Origin: JAGOEX01 sp964630905
GTDB lineage: Bacteria > UBP6 > UBA1177
DNA length: 43,574 nt
Direction: 5' to 3'
Assembly (NCBI GenBank): GCA_964630905.1
Contig: CAZVWR010000025.1
Span: 1 to 43,574, forward strand
This document shows, in pieces, positions 17,247 to 24,285 of the stretch. The position numbers were made by a program, and so were the translations under genes. The notes below the pieces were generated by a model. It did no database searches. It was not told where the DNA came from and was given only the letters and a program-made list of their open reading frames with translations. Numbering within the stretch: position 1 is the stretch's first letter; the number at the start of each line of letters is the position of its first letter.

Positions 17247-18041
17247 ATGTCAGGATTTATTCTAAGACCGGATGAACTTAAAAATAACTTCAAGGACTAT
17301 ATCATTTTAGACTGCAGAGAAAATCTTTCAGATTGTGAACACATAAGCGGGTCATATTTTGTTGACGGAGAATCGATGCTTTCCGGAAAAAAAGGTCTGC
17401 ACGGCGGAAGGCACCCTTTCCCCGATATGGATAAATTTGCAAGCGACATGGAAAATATTGGTATTTCAGATAGTTCAAAAGTTGCATGCTGTGGAGATTT
17501 CGGTGCGAGAGCCGCTTTCATGTTGAGACTTTTTGGAATTTCAGCTTCTTTCATAAGCGGAAATTCAGAAACTTTAAAAAGATCAGGGATTCCTTTTGAC
17601 AATGACAATCCCGCTCCTGTTAAAAAAGGGAAAATAACAGGAAAGATCAATGAAGACCTTCTTGTCAGCATGGTGATGGTAAGAAAATTAATAAATGATC
17701 CTATGCACATCCTCATAGATTCAAGGTCTGGCGAAAGGTATCGCGGAGAAAATGAACCGCTTGATCCCATTGCCGGAAGGATCCCCAACGCAGTGAACTT
17801 TTTCTGGCAGGAACTTATAAAACCTGACGGAACCTTCCTTTCAGATGAAGAGATCAGAAAACATTTTAATATCGACACCGGCAAAAACATCACACTTTAC
17901 TGCGGAAGCGGCGTAACAGCTTGTTTTAACTGGCTTGCACTCAGACAGATCGGAGTTGAATGTTCTATCTATTCAGGCTCCTGGAGCGACTGGATAAGCT
18001 ATCCGGAAAATCTGGATCTGATCGAACCTAAAATCCTTTAA
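17247..18041 (+). CDS. Sulfurtransferase with two rhodanese domains (SseA-like)
   Basis: Such enzymes move sulfane sulfur from thiosulfate or 3-mercaptopyruvate to an acceptor. The 264-residue protein has two rhodanese folds. The N-terminal one (about 1-110) is probably structural, with the degenerate loop CCGDFGARA. The C-terminal one carries active-site Cys219 in loop CGSGVTA and the SGSWSDW motif near the end. DSRSGERYRG with IAGRIPNAVN is typical of the active domain. The substrate cannot be told from sequence. The last 14 nt overlap the 3' end of the opposing gene. Confidence 0.88.
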   Translation: MSGFILRPDELKNNFKDYIILDCRENLSDCEHISGSYFVDGESMLSGKKGLHGGRHPFPDMDKFASDMENIGISDSSKVACCGDFGARAAFMLRLFGISASFISGNSETLKRSGIPFDNDNPAPVKKGKITGKINEDLLVSMVMVRKLINDPMHILIDSRSGERYRGENEPLDPIAGRIPNAVNFFWQELIKPDGTFLSDEEIRKHFNIDTGKNITLYCGSGVTACFNWLALRQIGVECSIYSGSWSDWISYPENLDLIEPKIL

Positions 18042-18579
18042 AAAATTCCGGTCTGTGAAAATCGGGCTTTCCGGTATTTATTTCAAATAGATACATATGA
18101 TGAGGTGATGGTGAAAGGTCGGCACATTTATAGATATTGCCTGAAACATTTATAAGATCAGGGTTCTCATCAAAAATGAACACCGTTTTGGGAATGAAAA
18201 TTTTGATCTGGTAACTTGTGACACTTTCTTTTATGCCAAACGGCTTATTCCCGAGAGTTGATGAAACTTTAATCAATTCAAGTATTTGAAAATCAATAAA
18301 TTTCCGGTTTTGTCTATTTGTGCCGAACTGTCCGAGAATCGACCCGATGCAGTTTATTTCAAAGTTGTAATAATTTTTCTTATCAAAAGAAAGAAAAAGC
18401 TCAACACAGCTATCCTGCCAGACCGGCTGATTAAAACCGGAGTTTACTGCTTGGACTGTTGGTTCTGTCACATTAAAAACCGCTGCAATTGAATCAGTTG
18501 ATATATTGAGATCGCACTCGACTTTCAGATTTTCAAGTGGCTTTTTAACCCAGCCCTGTTTGAGAAAATACTCTGTCAT
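18028..18579 (-). CDS. CBM9-like (carbohydrate-binding family 9-like) domain protein
   Basis: A 183-residue protein whose motifs WQDSCVELFLSF, YYNFEINCIG and a C-terminal GNIYKCADLSPSPHHMYLFEI match stand-alone CBM9-like domains. No signal peptide is visible, so it may be cytoplasmic. Substrate binding is not shown. It starts 62 nt after the second Lys/Glu-rich gene and may end the ECF-sigma module transcript, or be independent of it. Confidence 0.7.
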   Translation of the reverse strand: MTEYFLKQGWVKKPLENLKVECDLNISTDSIAAVFNVTEPTVQAVNSGFNQPVWQDSCVELFLSFDKKNYYNFEINCIGSILGQFGTNRQNRKFIDFQILELIKVSSTLGNKPFGIKESVTSYQIKIFIPKTVFIFDENPDLINVSGNIYKCADLSPSPHHMYLFEINTGKPDFHRPEFFKGF

Positions 18580-18641
18580 AAATCATTCCAAAGAAAGTTG
18601 TTGCGGGATAATTATACAGATTTTCTTGAGAAAATTAAAGA

Positions 18642-18980
18642 TTATTTAGGGCAGTCGCCTTTCTTTTCGCCGCCTTCCTTTCCTTCCTTATTCATTTTTT
18701 TCTGTTCTTTTTTCTGTTCTTTCTTTTCCTGTTTCATTTCCTGCTTCATTTCTTTTTTCATTTCCTTATTCTGCTCTTTTGCCTCTTTGTGTTCCTGCTT
18801 TTTCTCCTGTTTCATCTCTTTTTTCTGTTCTTTTTCCTCTTTTTTCTCTTCTTTCTTTTCCTGAATCTGCTCTTTCTTCATCTCTTTTTCAGGTGCAGCT
18901 TCATCCTGTGCAAAAAGATTAAAACCTGAAAAAATGAACATCAAAGCAATTAAAGAAATCATAAATTTTGCAACTTTCAT
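18642..18980 (-). CDS. Secreted Lys/Glu-rich low-complexity protein
   Basis: A 112-residue protein from ATG 18980, with GGAGGT just upstream. Residues 1-24 form a clear signal peptide (MKVAKFMISLIALMFIFSGF, cleavage after LFA). The mature part is almost only Lys, Glu, Gln and Met in heptad-like runs such as KKEMKQEKKQEHKEAKEQ, with a Gly/Lys-rich end GDCPK. A long single helix or coiled coil in the periplasm is likely. A similar but unrelated-looking protein is encoded two genes upstream. An ECF-like promoter lies about 60 nt before the start. Function unknown. Confidence 0.75.
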   Translation of the reverse strand: MKVAKFMISLIALMFIFSGFNLFAQDEAAPEKEMKKEQIQEKKEEKKEEKEQKKEMKQEKKQEHKEAKEQNKEMKKEMKQEMKQEKKEQKKEQKKMNKEGKEGGEKKGDCPK

Positions 18981-19036
18981 GGTAACCTCCATCAAATTAT
19001 TTAAAGAACCACGCCGTCCGTATATCAGACATCCAT

Positions 19037-19064
19037 ATGACGGCTAAGAATGTAAAAATGTTCC
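19037..19064 (-). promoter_or_regulatory. ECF-sigma-type promoter candidate
   Basis: On the minus strand GGAAC (19064-19060), 17 nt, then CGTCAT (19042-19037). This matches the general GGAAC-N16/17-CGTC form recognised by many ECF sigma factors. It sits in the 91-nt gap between the beta-barrel gene and the Lys/Glu-rich gene at 18980, about 50 nt before that start. The ECF sigma gene is 2 kb upstream on the same strand. Confidence 0.5.
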
Positions 19065-19071
19065 GTATTTT

Positions 19072-20088
19072 TCAGAATTTGAACGAAAATTCCAGCATTA
19101 CTCTGTGGCGATCGTAGTTGTAGTCATAATAATCTGAGTCACTTTGACCTAAGGTGCTGAAATTTTTAAGATATTTATAGCTAAGTGCTATTGCGAGAAA
19201 ATCTGCTGCATTTATAACAATTTTAAAAGATGGAACTATTGCGTGGTCTGTTCTTTTTTTCTTTGTGCCGCTCCATTCATCACTTTCAAAAAAATATGAA
19301 AATTCATACGAAAGTCCGGGGATAAGATCAAATATTGAAAGTCCAAGTTTCAGCCGGATATTCTGTGCAAATAAAAAATATGAATTTCTTTTTTCAACTG
19401 TTATTGCGTCATAGATCTCGGTTGAATCTTCAAGCAGATATATCGAAAATGATGAGTTCAGGAACAAAGAGCTGCGCCGGTTCATGAATGTTATCAATTC
19501 ACTGATATCTGCCGATATTTTCTGCCCTTCATAATAAATATCACTGAATTCAAAAGGATATCTATACTGCCATGAGATCCTGTACCAGCCTGACGAAACA
19601 TCGCTCTGATAGTGTACTGTTTCAATATATGGCTCTATTTCAATTCTGTTATAAACTTCATTAAAATCATAAACTGTGTGCCCGAAAACCAACCCGAGAT
19701 TAAGGTCTGAACTCACAAATTCGTGCTCATATGCGATCTCGGCATTATGTGAAAAGAAACTGTAAGATTCGTCTTTGAAAGTATAGCTTAAAGATGTGAA
19801 GTAATCGAGATACAGACTCTGTACCGGATAAATGAAAAGGTCTGTTGAAAGATCGAGTGAAAAATCTCCAACATTTTTAAGCAGTTCTTTTCTTCCGCCA
19901 CGGGTCGCACTTATTTCATCATCACCGGGATTTGAATCATATGAAGAACCGACAACTACAGATCCGCCGCTATCTTCAACAGCGGCAAGTGTCTGGAAAC
20001 ATAAGATTATTAACAGAATGACCAGGACATTAAGAATGCTACCTGCCCGATTTTTTCCGTTTTTCGTTCCGTTCTTTATTTTTTTCAA
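19072..20088 (-). CDS. Predicted outer-membrane beta-barrel protein
   Basis: A 338-residue protein starting at TTG 20088. The signal peptide has a basic n-region (MKKIKNGTKNGKNRAG), a hydrophobic core ILNVLVILLIILCF and probable cleavage after TLAA. The mature part is rich in alternating Tyr/Ser/Phe strands and ends VMLEFSFKF, the terminal Phe expected of barrels inserted by BamA. No ATG is available in frame near the start, and the gene overlaps the previous one by 50 nt, so translation is probably coupled. I recognise no family. Its place in the sigma/anti-sigma operon suggests a role in envelope stress or surface remodelling. Confidence 0.75.
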   Translation of the reverse strand: MKKIKNGTKNGKNRAGSILNVLVILLIILCFQTLAAVEDSGGSVVVGSSYDSNPGDDEISATRGGRKELLKNVGDFSLDLSTDLFIYPVQSLYLDYFTSLSYTFKDESYSFFSHNAEIAYEHEFVSSDLNLGLVFGHTVYDFNEVYNRIEIEPYIETVHYQSDVSSGWYRISWQYRYPFEFSDIYYEGQKISADISELITFMNRRSSLFLNSSFSIYLLEDSTEIYDAITVEKRNSYFLFAQNIRLKLGLSIFDLIPGLSYEFSYFFESDEWSGTKKKRTDHAIVPSFKIVINAADFLAIALSYKYLKNFSTLGQSDSDYYDYNYDRHRVMLEFSFKF

Positions 20089-20314
20089 GCTTTTTTTCTC
20101 TTTTTTCTTTTTTCATCTCTTTTTCAGATTCCTTCTTAGCTTCCTTTTTCTTTTTCAGTATTTCATCTTCCCATTTCGGCGCATTATCACCTTTTTCAAC
20201 TTCGACACCTGTTTTAACTTTAGGTTTCTGAGATTCTTCTTTTACTTCATCCGCATGAATATTAAAAAACATAAAAAAAGAAACAACAAGTAATGCTGAA
20301 TACTTACTAAACAT
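20039..20314 (-). CDS. Small secreted Lys/Glu-rich protein
   Basis: A 91-residue protein. Residues 1-21 form a signal peptide (MFSKYSALLVVSFFMFFNIH, cleavage after HA). The mature part is dominated by Lys, Glu and Arg (KKKKEAKKESEKEMKKEKREKK) and is probably helical. The start has a strong AAGGAGG site. The ATG lies 3 nt from the stop of the anti-sigma-like gene, overlapping its reading frame by 8 nt, and the 3' end overlaps the barrel gene by 50 nt. Function unknown. Confidence 0.7.
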   Translation of the reverse strand: MFSKYSALLVVSFFMFFNIHADEVKEESQKPKVKTGVEVEKGDNAPKWEDEILKKKKEAKKESEKEMKKEKREKKLEKNKERNEKRKKSGR

Positions 20315-20891
20315 TCTCCCCTCCTTGCGGGTTGCTGGCCCTGACTGCTATCTCATGGGTCAAAAGCCCGTCAATAAATTCAGCGGTCGCATCAATATGC
20401 CAAAGCCCAGCCTCAACAGCTTTTACCACAAAAGGTATTTCGTTCCTTCCTTTTTTAAGACTTCCGCTCCAGTTTATCGTTTTGGTGTTCAATATTTCCG
20501 GATTATCCGAATTAAAAGCAAGTCCGTCAGGAAGTGTTATTGAAAAATCTACATCATCGACATCATTCTCAGAATCATAGACGAGTTTTATTGTCACCGT
20601 TTCGCCAGTCATAACTTCAGCGGATGCTATGACAGAGTGTTCAAAATATTCTTCTATGTCATTGTTTCCATTGAATGTTGTTCCAGCAAAAAAGCCGGCT
20701 GCAAAAATAATGATGACTGCCGCGGCGGCAAATCCGGTTTTCATAAAAATGGAGCCGGTTCTTTTCTGTGTCGAAACTGCTCTGAATTTAGAAGCCATTT
20801 CTAAAGCAAAAGTTTCAGGCAGTTTTTTCTTTTTGTAACTTAACTGCTCAAAAAGTGTATCTGCTATTTTTTCCGGACTCCGTTTTTCCAT
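20307..20891 (-). CDS. Probable anti-sigma factor, membrane-anchored, non-zinc type
   Basis: A 194-residue protein from ATG 20891 (GGAGG 8 nt upstream), in the usual anti-sigma position directly after an ECF sigma gene. The cytoplasmic part (1-50) is short and helical. One membrane helix lies at about 51-70 (FAAAAVIIIFAAGFFAGTTF). The outer part (about 75-190) looks like an Ig-like beta-sandwich (TGETVTIKLVYDSENDVDDVDFSITLPDGL). The His-x3-Cys-x2-Cys zinc motif of common anti-sigma factors is absent. The role is inferred from gene order and topology, and the outer domain would be the sensor. Confidence 0.65.
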   Translation of the reverse strand: MEKRSPEKIADTLFEQLSYKKKKLPETFALEMASKFRAVSTQKRTGSIFMKTGFAAAAVIIIFAAGFFAGTTFNGNNDIEEYFEHSVIASAEVMTGETVTIKLVYDSENDVDDVDFSITLPDGLAFNSDNPEILNTKTINWSGSLKKGRNEIPFVVKAVEAGLWHIDATAEFIDGLLTHEIAVRASNPQGGENV

Positions 20892-20925
20892 TTTTTCGTC
20901 CTCCATCGTTCATAAGACTCAGAAA

Positions 20926-21489
20926 CTACGAGAAAAGTTCCACATTTCTTTCAATGATCCTGTGCAGCTCCTCTCTTGCCCTTGAAAGGCGGCTTTTAAC
21001 AGAACCGACTGGAACACCGAGAAATTCCGATGCTTCAACATAACTCATTCCTGACATCTCTATCATCATCACAATTTCACGATAATTTTCAGGCAGCTGA
21101 TCTATCATTTTGAGCAGATTTTCTTTCCTCTGCTCAAGCATTAAGCTGTTTTCAATAGAGACAGATTCCGTATCGGGCTGATCTTCTGAAATATCGCTTT
21201 CAGCACCTGTTGTCTCACCTGACTCTTTTCTAAGTAACGATATGAATTCATTTCTGATTATCACCCACAGCCATGAAGTGAAACTGCTTCTTCCTTCAAA
21301 TGAGGAGATGTTTAAAAACGCTTTGAGCAGTGCATTCTGGAGAACATCGCTCGCCAGATCTTCATTCCCTTTTGTTATTGAAAGGGCAAACCTGAAAAGA
21401 ACCTGATAATGCTTTTTCACAAGTTTTTCAAATGATCCGCCGTCACCGCTTTTTGATCTGTTAATGAAGTATTTTTCCTGAATTCCCAT
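20926..21489 (-). CDS. RNA polymerase ECF-type sigma factor
   Basis: A 187-residue sigma-70 family protein with only regions 2 and 4. Region 2 (about 19-92) contains DVLQNALLKAFLNISSFEGRS, then SFTSWLWVIIRNEFISLLRK. Region 4 (about 130-180) contains LPENYREIVMMIEMSGMSY and the helix-turn-helix EASEFLGVPVGSVKSRLSRAR. An acidic linker joins them. Start ATG 21489 is chosen for the GGAGAG 3-5 nt upstream. It heads the minus-strand envelope module and probably controls it. The target regulon is not known. Confidence 0.93.
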   Translation of the reverse strand: MGIQEKYFINRSKSGDGGSFEKLVKKHYQVLFRFALSITKGNEDLASDVLQNALLKAFLNISSFEGRSSFTSWLWVIIRNEFISLLRKESGETTGAESDISEDQPDTESVSIENSLMLEQRKENLLKMIDQLPENYREIVMMIEMSGMSYVEASEFLGVPVGSVKSRLSRAREELHRIIERNVELFS

Positions 21490-21520
21490 CAACTCTCCGA
21501 AAAACAACGCTCTAAGTTGG

Positions 21521-21545
21521 ATAGAGTATATATTAAATTTGTTCC
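21521..21545 (-). promoter_or_regulatory. Possible autoregulated ECF promoter of the sigma gene
   Basis: On the minus strand GGAAC (21545-21541), about 15 nt, then TCTAT, ending some 30 nt before the sigma start codon. The -35 matches the other ECF-type candidate at 19060; the -10 does not (TCTAT against CGTC). It is therefore weak. Confidence 0.3.
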
Positions 21546-21589
21546 AAAATAAACATCTGTCATTTTTTAAATTAACCCGGACGCTTACT

Positions 21590-21611
21590 TGAATATTTGT
21601 TCAAATATTCA
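21590..21611. promoter_or_regulatory. 22-bp perfect palindrome, operator candidate
   Basis: TGAATATTTG (21590-21599), TT, CAAATATTCA (21602-21611): ten paired positions around a 2-nt spacer. It lies in the divergent gap between the ECF sigma gene and metG, centred about 66 nt before the predicted metG transcription start and about 110 nt before the sigma start. The form is that of a dimeric helix-turn-helix repressor or activator site. The regulator is unknown. Confidence 0.55.
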
Positions 21612-21631
21612 TTCATGGGTGAAAGAAATTT

Positions 21632-21660
21632 TTGGCGAAAATCACAAACATAAGTATATT
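21632..21660 (+). promoter_or_regulatory. Promoter of metG
   Basis: TTGGCG (21632-21637), 17 nt, TATATT (21655-21660). The metG start at 21701 follows about 40 nt later, with GGAGAA as ribosome-binding site. Confidence 0.55.
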
Positions 21661-21700
21661 CCATTTCGTTTCGTTCATTTACGATTAATTGGAGAATTAA

Positions 21701-23371
21701 ATGAAGTATTTAGTCACATCCGCTCTGCCTTACGCCAACGGTCCCATTCATCTTGGTCATCTTGCCGGTGCCTATCTTCCTGCTGATGTCTATGTCAGAT
21801 ATCTTAAGAATATGGGTCGTGAAGTGATCTACATCTGCGGAACTGATGAACACGGTGTTCCGATCACGATCAATGCTGAATCAAAGGGAGTAACGCCTGA
21901 AGTTGTGGTGAAGGAAAATCACGACTTAATAGAAAAAGGGTTTAAAATGGCTGGAATGTCTTTTGACATTTTCTCCGGGACTCACAATGACACTCACGCT
22001 GAGCTTTCTCAGGAGTTTTTTATAAATCTTAATAAAAACGGATACATATCAGTTAAAGATGTCGATCAGTTGTACTGCGAACACGACAAAATGTTCCTCC
22101 CTGACAGATATGTTGAAGGAACATGCCCGATATGTAAAGACCCGGGCGCAAGAGGCGATCAGTGTGACAAATGCGGAAATGCTCTGAACACTCTTGATTT
22201 GATAGAGCCCAGATGCAAACTCTGCGGAAAAACACCCGTTGTAAAAACATCAAAACACTGGTTTTTAGATCTTGATAAATTTGAAAAGAAGCTTGATGCG
22301 TGGCTTGAAAGCAAGCTGAACTGGAAAAGTAATGTCAAGGCATTCTGCAAGCAGTGGTTTGAAAGAGGTCTTGAGCCAAGAGGGATAACCCGCGACATTT
22401 CCTGGGGAATTCCAGTTCCGGTCGAAGGATCTGAAGGAAAAGTTCTATATGTCTGGTTTGATGCTCCGATCGGTTATGCATCTTTTACAAAAGAGCTGTT
22501 TGAAAAAAAAGGGGCGGACAAAGACGAGTGGCTTAAATGGTGGAAAGGAGGAGATGATGTCAAACTTGTCCACTTTATCGGCAAGGATAACATCGTTTTC
22601 CATTCGATAATATGGCCTGCAATGCTGATGGGTCAGAATGAGACACAGGAGTGGAAACTTCCTGATGAAATTCCGGCAAATGAGTTCTTAAACCTTGAAG
22701 GACAGAAGATCTCAACAAGCAAAAACTGGGCGATATGGGTTCACGAATTTCTTGAAATATTCAACCCGGATGCAGTCAGATTCTATCTCGCTTCAATTGC
22801 TCCGGAAACAAAAGATGCAGATTTTTCGTTCAAAGGGTTTCAAGACGCTAATAACGGTCTTCTTGCAAGCATTTACGGCAACTTTGTCAACCGCAACCTC
22901 GCTTTCATAAATAAGTTTTTTAACGGAAAAATTGAAGGTGAAGTGAGATATACTGAAGAAGATGACAAGCTCTGGAGTGATGTAAAAAAAGAACTTCGTG
23001 AAGTGCTTGACTGCTATGAAACATTCAGAGTCAGAGATGCAGTATTTCATCTGATGGAGATCGGCAGAATTTCAAATAAATATTTCGATTCGATGGCTCC
23101 ATGGGCATTAAGAAAGAACGACCCGGCACGATGTAATGGAGTTTTTATCAACTGCCTGAACCTTATAAATGTGATCGCGACTGCAATGGAACCCATCACT
23201 CCCACCTCAAGCAGAAAAGTTAAAAAAATGCTCAACCTGCCTGAAACATTCGACTTTTCAACGATTTTTGAAACTCAGGTTCATCCCGGTATAACACTCG
23301 GAACAGTCGAGATCCTTTTCACCATGATCGATGACGAAGCAATAGAAAAAGAAAAGGCAAAGCTGGGATAG
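21701..23371 (+). CDS. metG: Methionyl-tRNA synthetase
   Basis: A class I synthetase charging tRNA-Met. The protein is 556 residues and lacks the C-terminal EMAP/tRNA-binding dimerisation domain found in longer forms, so it is probably monomeric. The HIGH-type motif is HLGH (17-20) and the KMSKS-type motif is KISTS (336-340). The zinc-knuckle insert carries C142, C145, C155 and C158, with a further CKLC at 172-175. The gene appears to be transcribed alone. Confidence 0.97.
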   Translation: MKYLVTSALPYANGPIHLGHLAGAYLPADVYVRYLKNMGREVIYICGTDEHGVPITINAESKGVTPEVVVKENHDLIEKGFKMAGMSFDIFSGTHNDTHAELSQEFFINLNKNGYISVKDVDQLYCEHDKMFLPDRYVEGTCPICKDPGARGDQCDKCGNALNTLDLIEPRCKLCGKTPVVKTSKHWFLDLDKFEKKLDAWLESKLNWKSNVKAFCKQWFERGLEPRGITRDISWGIPVPVEGSEGKVLYVWFDAPIGYASFTKELFEKKGADKDEWLKWWKGGDDVKLVHFIGKDNIVFHSIIWPAMLMGQNETQEWKLPDEIPANEFLNLEGQKISTSKNWAIWVHEFLEIFNPDAVRFYLASIAPETKDADFSFKGFQDANNGLLASIYGNFVNRNLAFINKFFNGKIEGEVRYTEEDDKLWSDVKKELREVLDCYETFRVRDAVFHLMEIGRISNKYFDSMAPWALRKNDPARCNGVFINCLNLINVIATAMEPITPTSSRKVKKMLNLPETFDFSTIFETQVHPGITLGTVEILFTMIDDEAIEKEKAKLG

Positions 23372-23386
23372 ATTAAATCCTTTCAT

Positions 23387-23414
23387 TTGACTTAAATCTG
23401 ATAACGGCTAAAAT
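23387..23414 (+). promoter_or_regulatory. Promoter of the Gly-X-Thr lipoprotein gene
   Basis: TTGACT (23387-23392), 16 nt, TAAAAT (23409-23414), followed by AAAGGAGG and the ATG at 23443. The lipoprotein gene thus has its own promoter after metG. Confidence 0.65.
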
Positions 23415-23442
23415 TGGTCTGTTATTTCAAAGGAGGCGGCTC

Positions 23443-24285
23443 ATGAAAAGATTTTTCGCAGTTTTTGTCGTTTTAGCAATTCTGATGGTTGTATCGTGTC
23501 AGAACAACACTATTGACATAAGCAAATTTACTAAACCTGATTCCGGCAACACCGCCGATGATTCAGATGACAGCAATACAGGAAGTGACGGTGACACAGG
23601 GAATACCGGAGACACTGGAAACACTGGTAATACAGGTAATACCGGCAATACCGGAGATACAGGCAATACCGGTAATACAGGAAACACCGGAAACACCGGA
23701 AATACAGGCGACACTGGAGATACCGGTAACACTGGTGACACTGGAGATACCGGTAACACTGGTAATACTGGAGATACAGGCAATACCGGTGATACTGGAA
23801 ATACCGGCCCGGCCCCTGACTATGAATTGAGTTTTACAGGTGTGATAAATGCGGCTGATGCCACAAATAAGACAGGCGGCACCGGAACTGTCGGATTTAA
23901 ATTTAAAGGTATTGACTATGTTTACACTACTCAGAATCTGGTATATATAACAACCCCTTTTGCAAATACCGAAACTCAAACACCCACATACTCAATCACA
24001 TGGATTGAACCTCTCTCAGAAGGCATCAGCTCAACCATAAAGTTTTTTGCATTTTATGTTCCACAATCACTTAGCAATGGTGAAAAAACCGGCGGAACAG
24101 GATCATTTCCCGTATTTGGAGATCTTGAGCAGGGCATTGGCGAATTTACACTTAAATGTGTAAGAGCTGTCGGAAATGACACATATATCGACTATGAAAA
24201 ATCAGGAAACAATTTAACTGTTATTGCTGAAGGAAATCTTAATGAACCGGCTCCCGGAAGCGGACTCACTGTCTGCACAGATTGA
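23443..24285 (+). CDS. Lipoprotein with Gly-Asn/Asp-Thr repeat stalk
   Basis: A 280-residue predicted lipoprotein. The signal sequence MKRFFAVFVVLAILM leads to lipobox VVSC with lipidated Cys19. After an acidic Ser/Asp stretch, residues 50-122 consist of 24 uninterrupted Gly-Asn-Thr or Gly-Asp-Thr triplets (15 Asn, 9 Asp). A unique C-terminal domain (about 126-280), rich in beta strand, has TGGTG segments and ends GSGLTVCTD. I recognise no family for that domain. Gly at every third place recalls collagen-like Gly-X-Thr stalks. The last 20 nt overlap prmC on the other strand. Confidence 0.85.
   Translation: MKRFFAVFVVLAILMVVSCQNNTIDISKFTKPDSGNTADDSDDSNTGSDGDTGNTGDTGNTGNTGNTGNTGDTGNTGNTGNTGNTGNTGDTGDTGNTGDTGDTGNTGNTGDTGNTGDTGNTGPAPDYELSFTGVINAADATNKTGGTGTVGFKFKGIDYVYTTQNLVYITTPFANTETQTPTYSITWIEPLSEGISSTIKFFAFYVPQSLSNGEKTGGTGSFPVFGDLEQGIGEFTLKCVRAVGNDTYIDYEKSGNNLTVIAEGNLNEPAPGSGLTVCTD
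23590..23808 (+). repeat. 9-nt tandem repeat encoding (Gly-Asn/Asp-Thr)24
   Basis: Twenty-four in-frame copies of GGN-(A/G)AY-ACN. The third codon positions vary freely between copies (GGT/GGA/GGC, ACT/ACA/ACC), so the repeat is kept at protein level and is not a recent exact DNA expansion. Confidence 0.9.

Noticed and set aside
18598..18864. Plus-strand frame rich in Phe, Ser and Cys
   Set aside because: It is the antisense shadow of the Lys/Glu-rich secreted protein gene; the Phe/Ser/Cys bias is just the complement of Lys/Glu codons.
23590..23808. CRISPR-like array
   Set aside because: The units are 9 nt with no spacers and encode protein in frame.
23499..23979. Long minus- and plus-frame readings through the repeat (PVSPVLPV- and ISSVTGI-type)
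   Set aside because: A 9-nt repeat without stops leaves all frames open; only the frame with signal peptide, lipobox and ribosome-binding site is credible.
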